A stretch of 64,000 nucleotides of DNA, from contig NC_084606.1 of NCBI RefSeq assembly GCF_033807715.1, positions 37,553,901 to 37,617,900 on the forward strand. Reading direction: 5' to 3'. A model generated the notes under the pieces. That model worked only from the letters and a program-made list of their open reading frames with translations, did not search any database and was not told the DNA's origin. The position numbers and the translations under genes were made by a program. Of this stretch, positions 63,888-64,000 are shown piece after piece. The stretch comes from Cololabis saira. Its lineage: Eukaryota > Chordata > Actinopteri > Beloniformes > Belonidae. Position 1 is the stretch's first letter, and each line of letters opens with the position of its first letter.

Positions 63888-64000
63888 TTAACCCTTGTGC
63901 TGTCTTCAGGTCAAGGAAGGAGGAAGGGAAGAAGGGAGGAAGGAAGGAAGGAGGGAAAGAAGAATGAAAAGAAGGGAAGAAAGAAGGAAGGGAGAAAAGA
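63888..64000. repeat. (GGAA)n tract in TTAA-flanked MITE, copy 6 (cut by window end)
   Basis: Starts TTAACCCTTGTGCTGTC then TTCAGGTCAAGGAAGG. The array continues past base 64000. Begins about 100 bp upstream of an eml3 exon acceptor. Confidence 0.88.

Overview
This 64 kb window is vertebrate nuclear DNA, almost certainly from a teleost fish. It holds parts of two multi-exon genes, both on the minus strand, in a dense background of fish-type transposons, palindromic MITEs, minisatellites and microsatellites. The species cannot be named from this sequence. I found no bacterial-style operons, CRISPR array, rRNA or intact tRNA gene. Gene 1 (about 3.7-39.7 kb, minus) is mta2, a NuRD-complex subunit. 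Fifteen coding exons were rebuilt from splice sites, phase and protein similarity. They give 525 continuous codons from the initiator Met through the BAH, ELM2, SANT and GATA zinc-finger regions. The last ~140 codons lie beyond the left edge. Gene 2 (about 47.8-63.8 kb, minus) is an EMAP-like WD-repeat gene, best called eml3. Thirteen coding exons give 517 C-terminal residues plus a stop; the N-terminal part is beyond the right edge. From memory, MTA2 and EML3 are also adjacent and co-oriented in human, which supports the eml3 name over other EML paralogues. Layout: 0-3.7 kb, last visible mta2 intron with a (GGAA)n tract and a GC-rich TA-flanked element. 3.7-16 kb, mta2 exons 15 to 7, with two large minisatellites flanking a THAP-domain relic and a nested hAT-like insertion. 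16-25 kb, mta2 exons 6 to 2, with several long-TIR elements and CA/TA/GTAT arrays. 25-39.7 kb, a 15 kb first intron of LINE, hAT and SINE relics. 39.7-47.8 kb, the mta2 start region and an intergenic stretch made almost entirely of repeats, including a LINE copy with a minisatellite in its 3' region and a nested hAT-like insertion. 47.8-64 kb, eml3. The most unusual signals are in eml3. One 3' splice site with the first 8 codons of its exon is tandemly repeated about ten times (48-bp units). One 5' splice site is tandemly repeated three times (67/68-bp units). In both cases the reading frame stays open across repeat units, so alternative junctions could add residues in frame. A second theme is that all six (GGAA)n tracts sit in the same kind of element with CCCTTGTGCTGTC-type ends at TTAA-like sites. 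A third is a set of nested insertions with perfect or near-perfect 8-bp target duplications that can be ordered in time.
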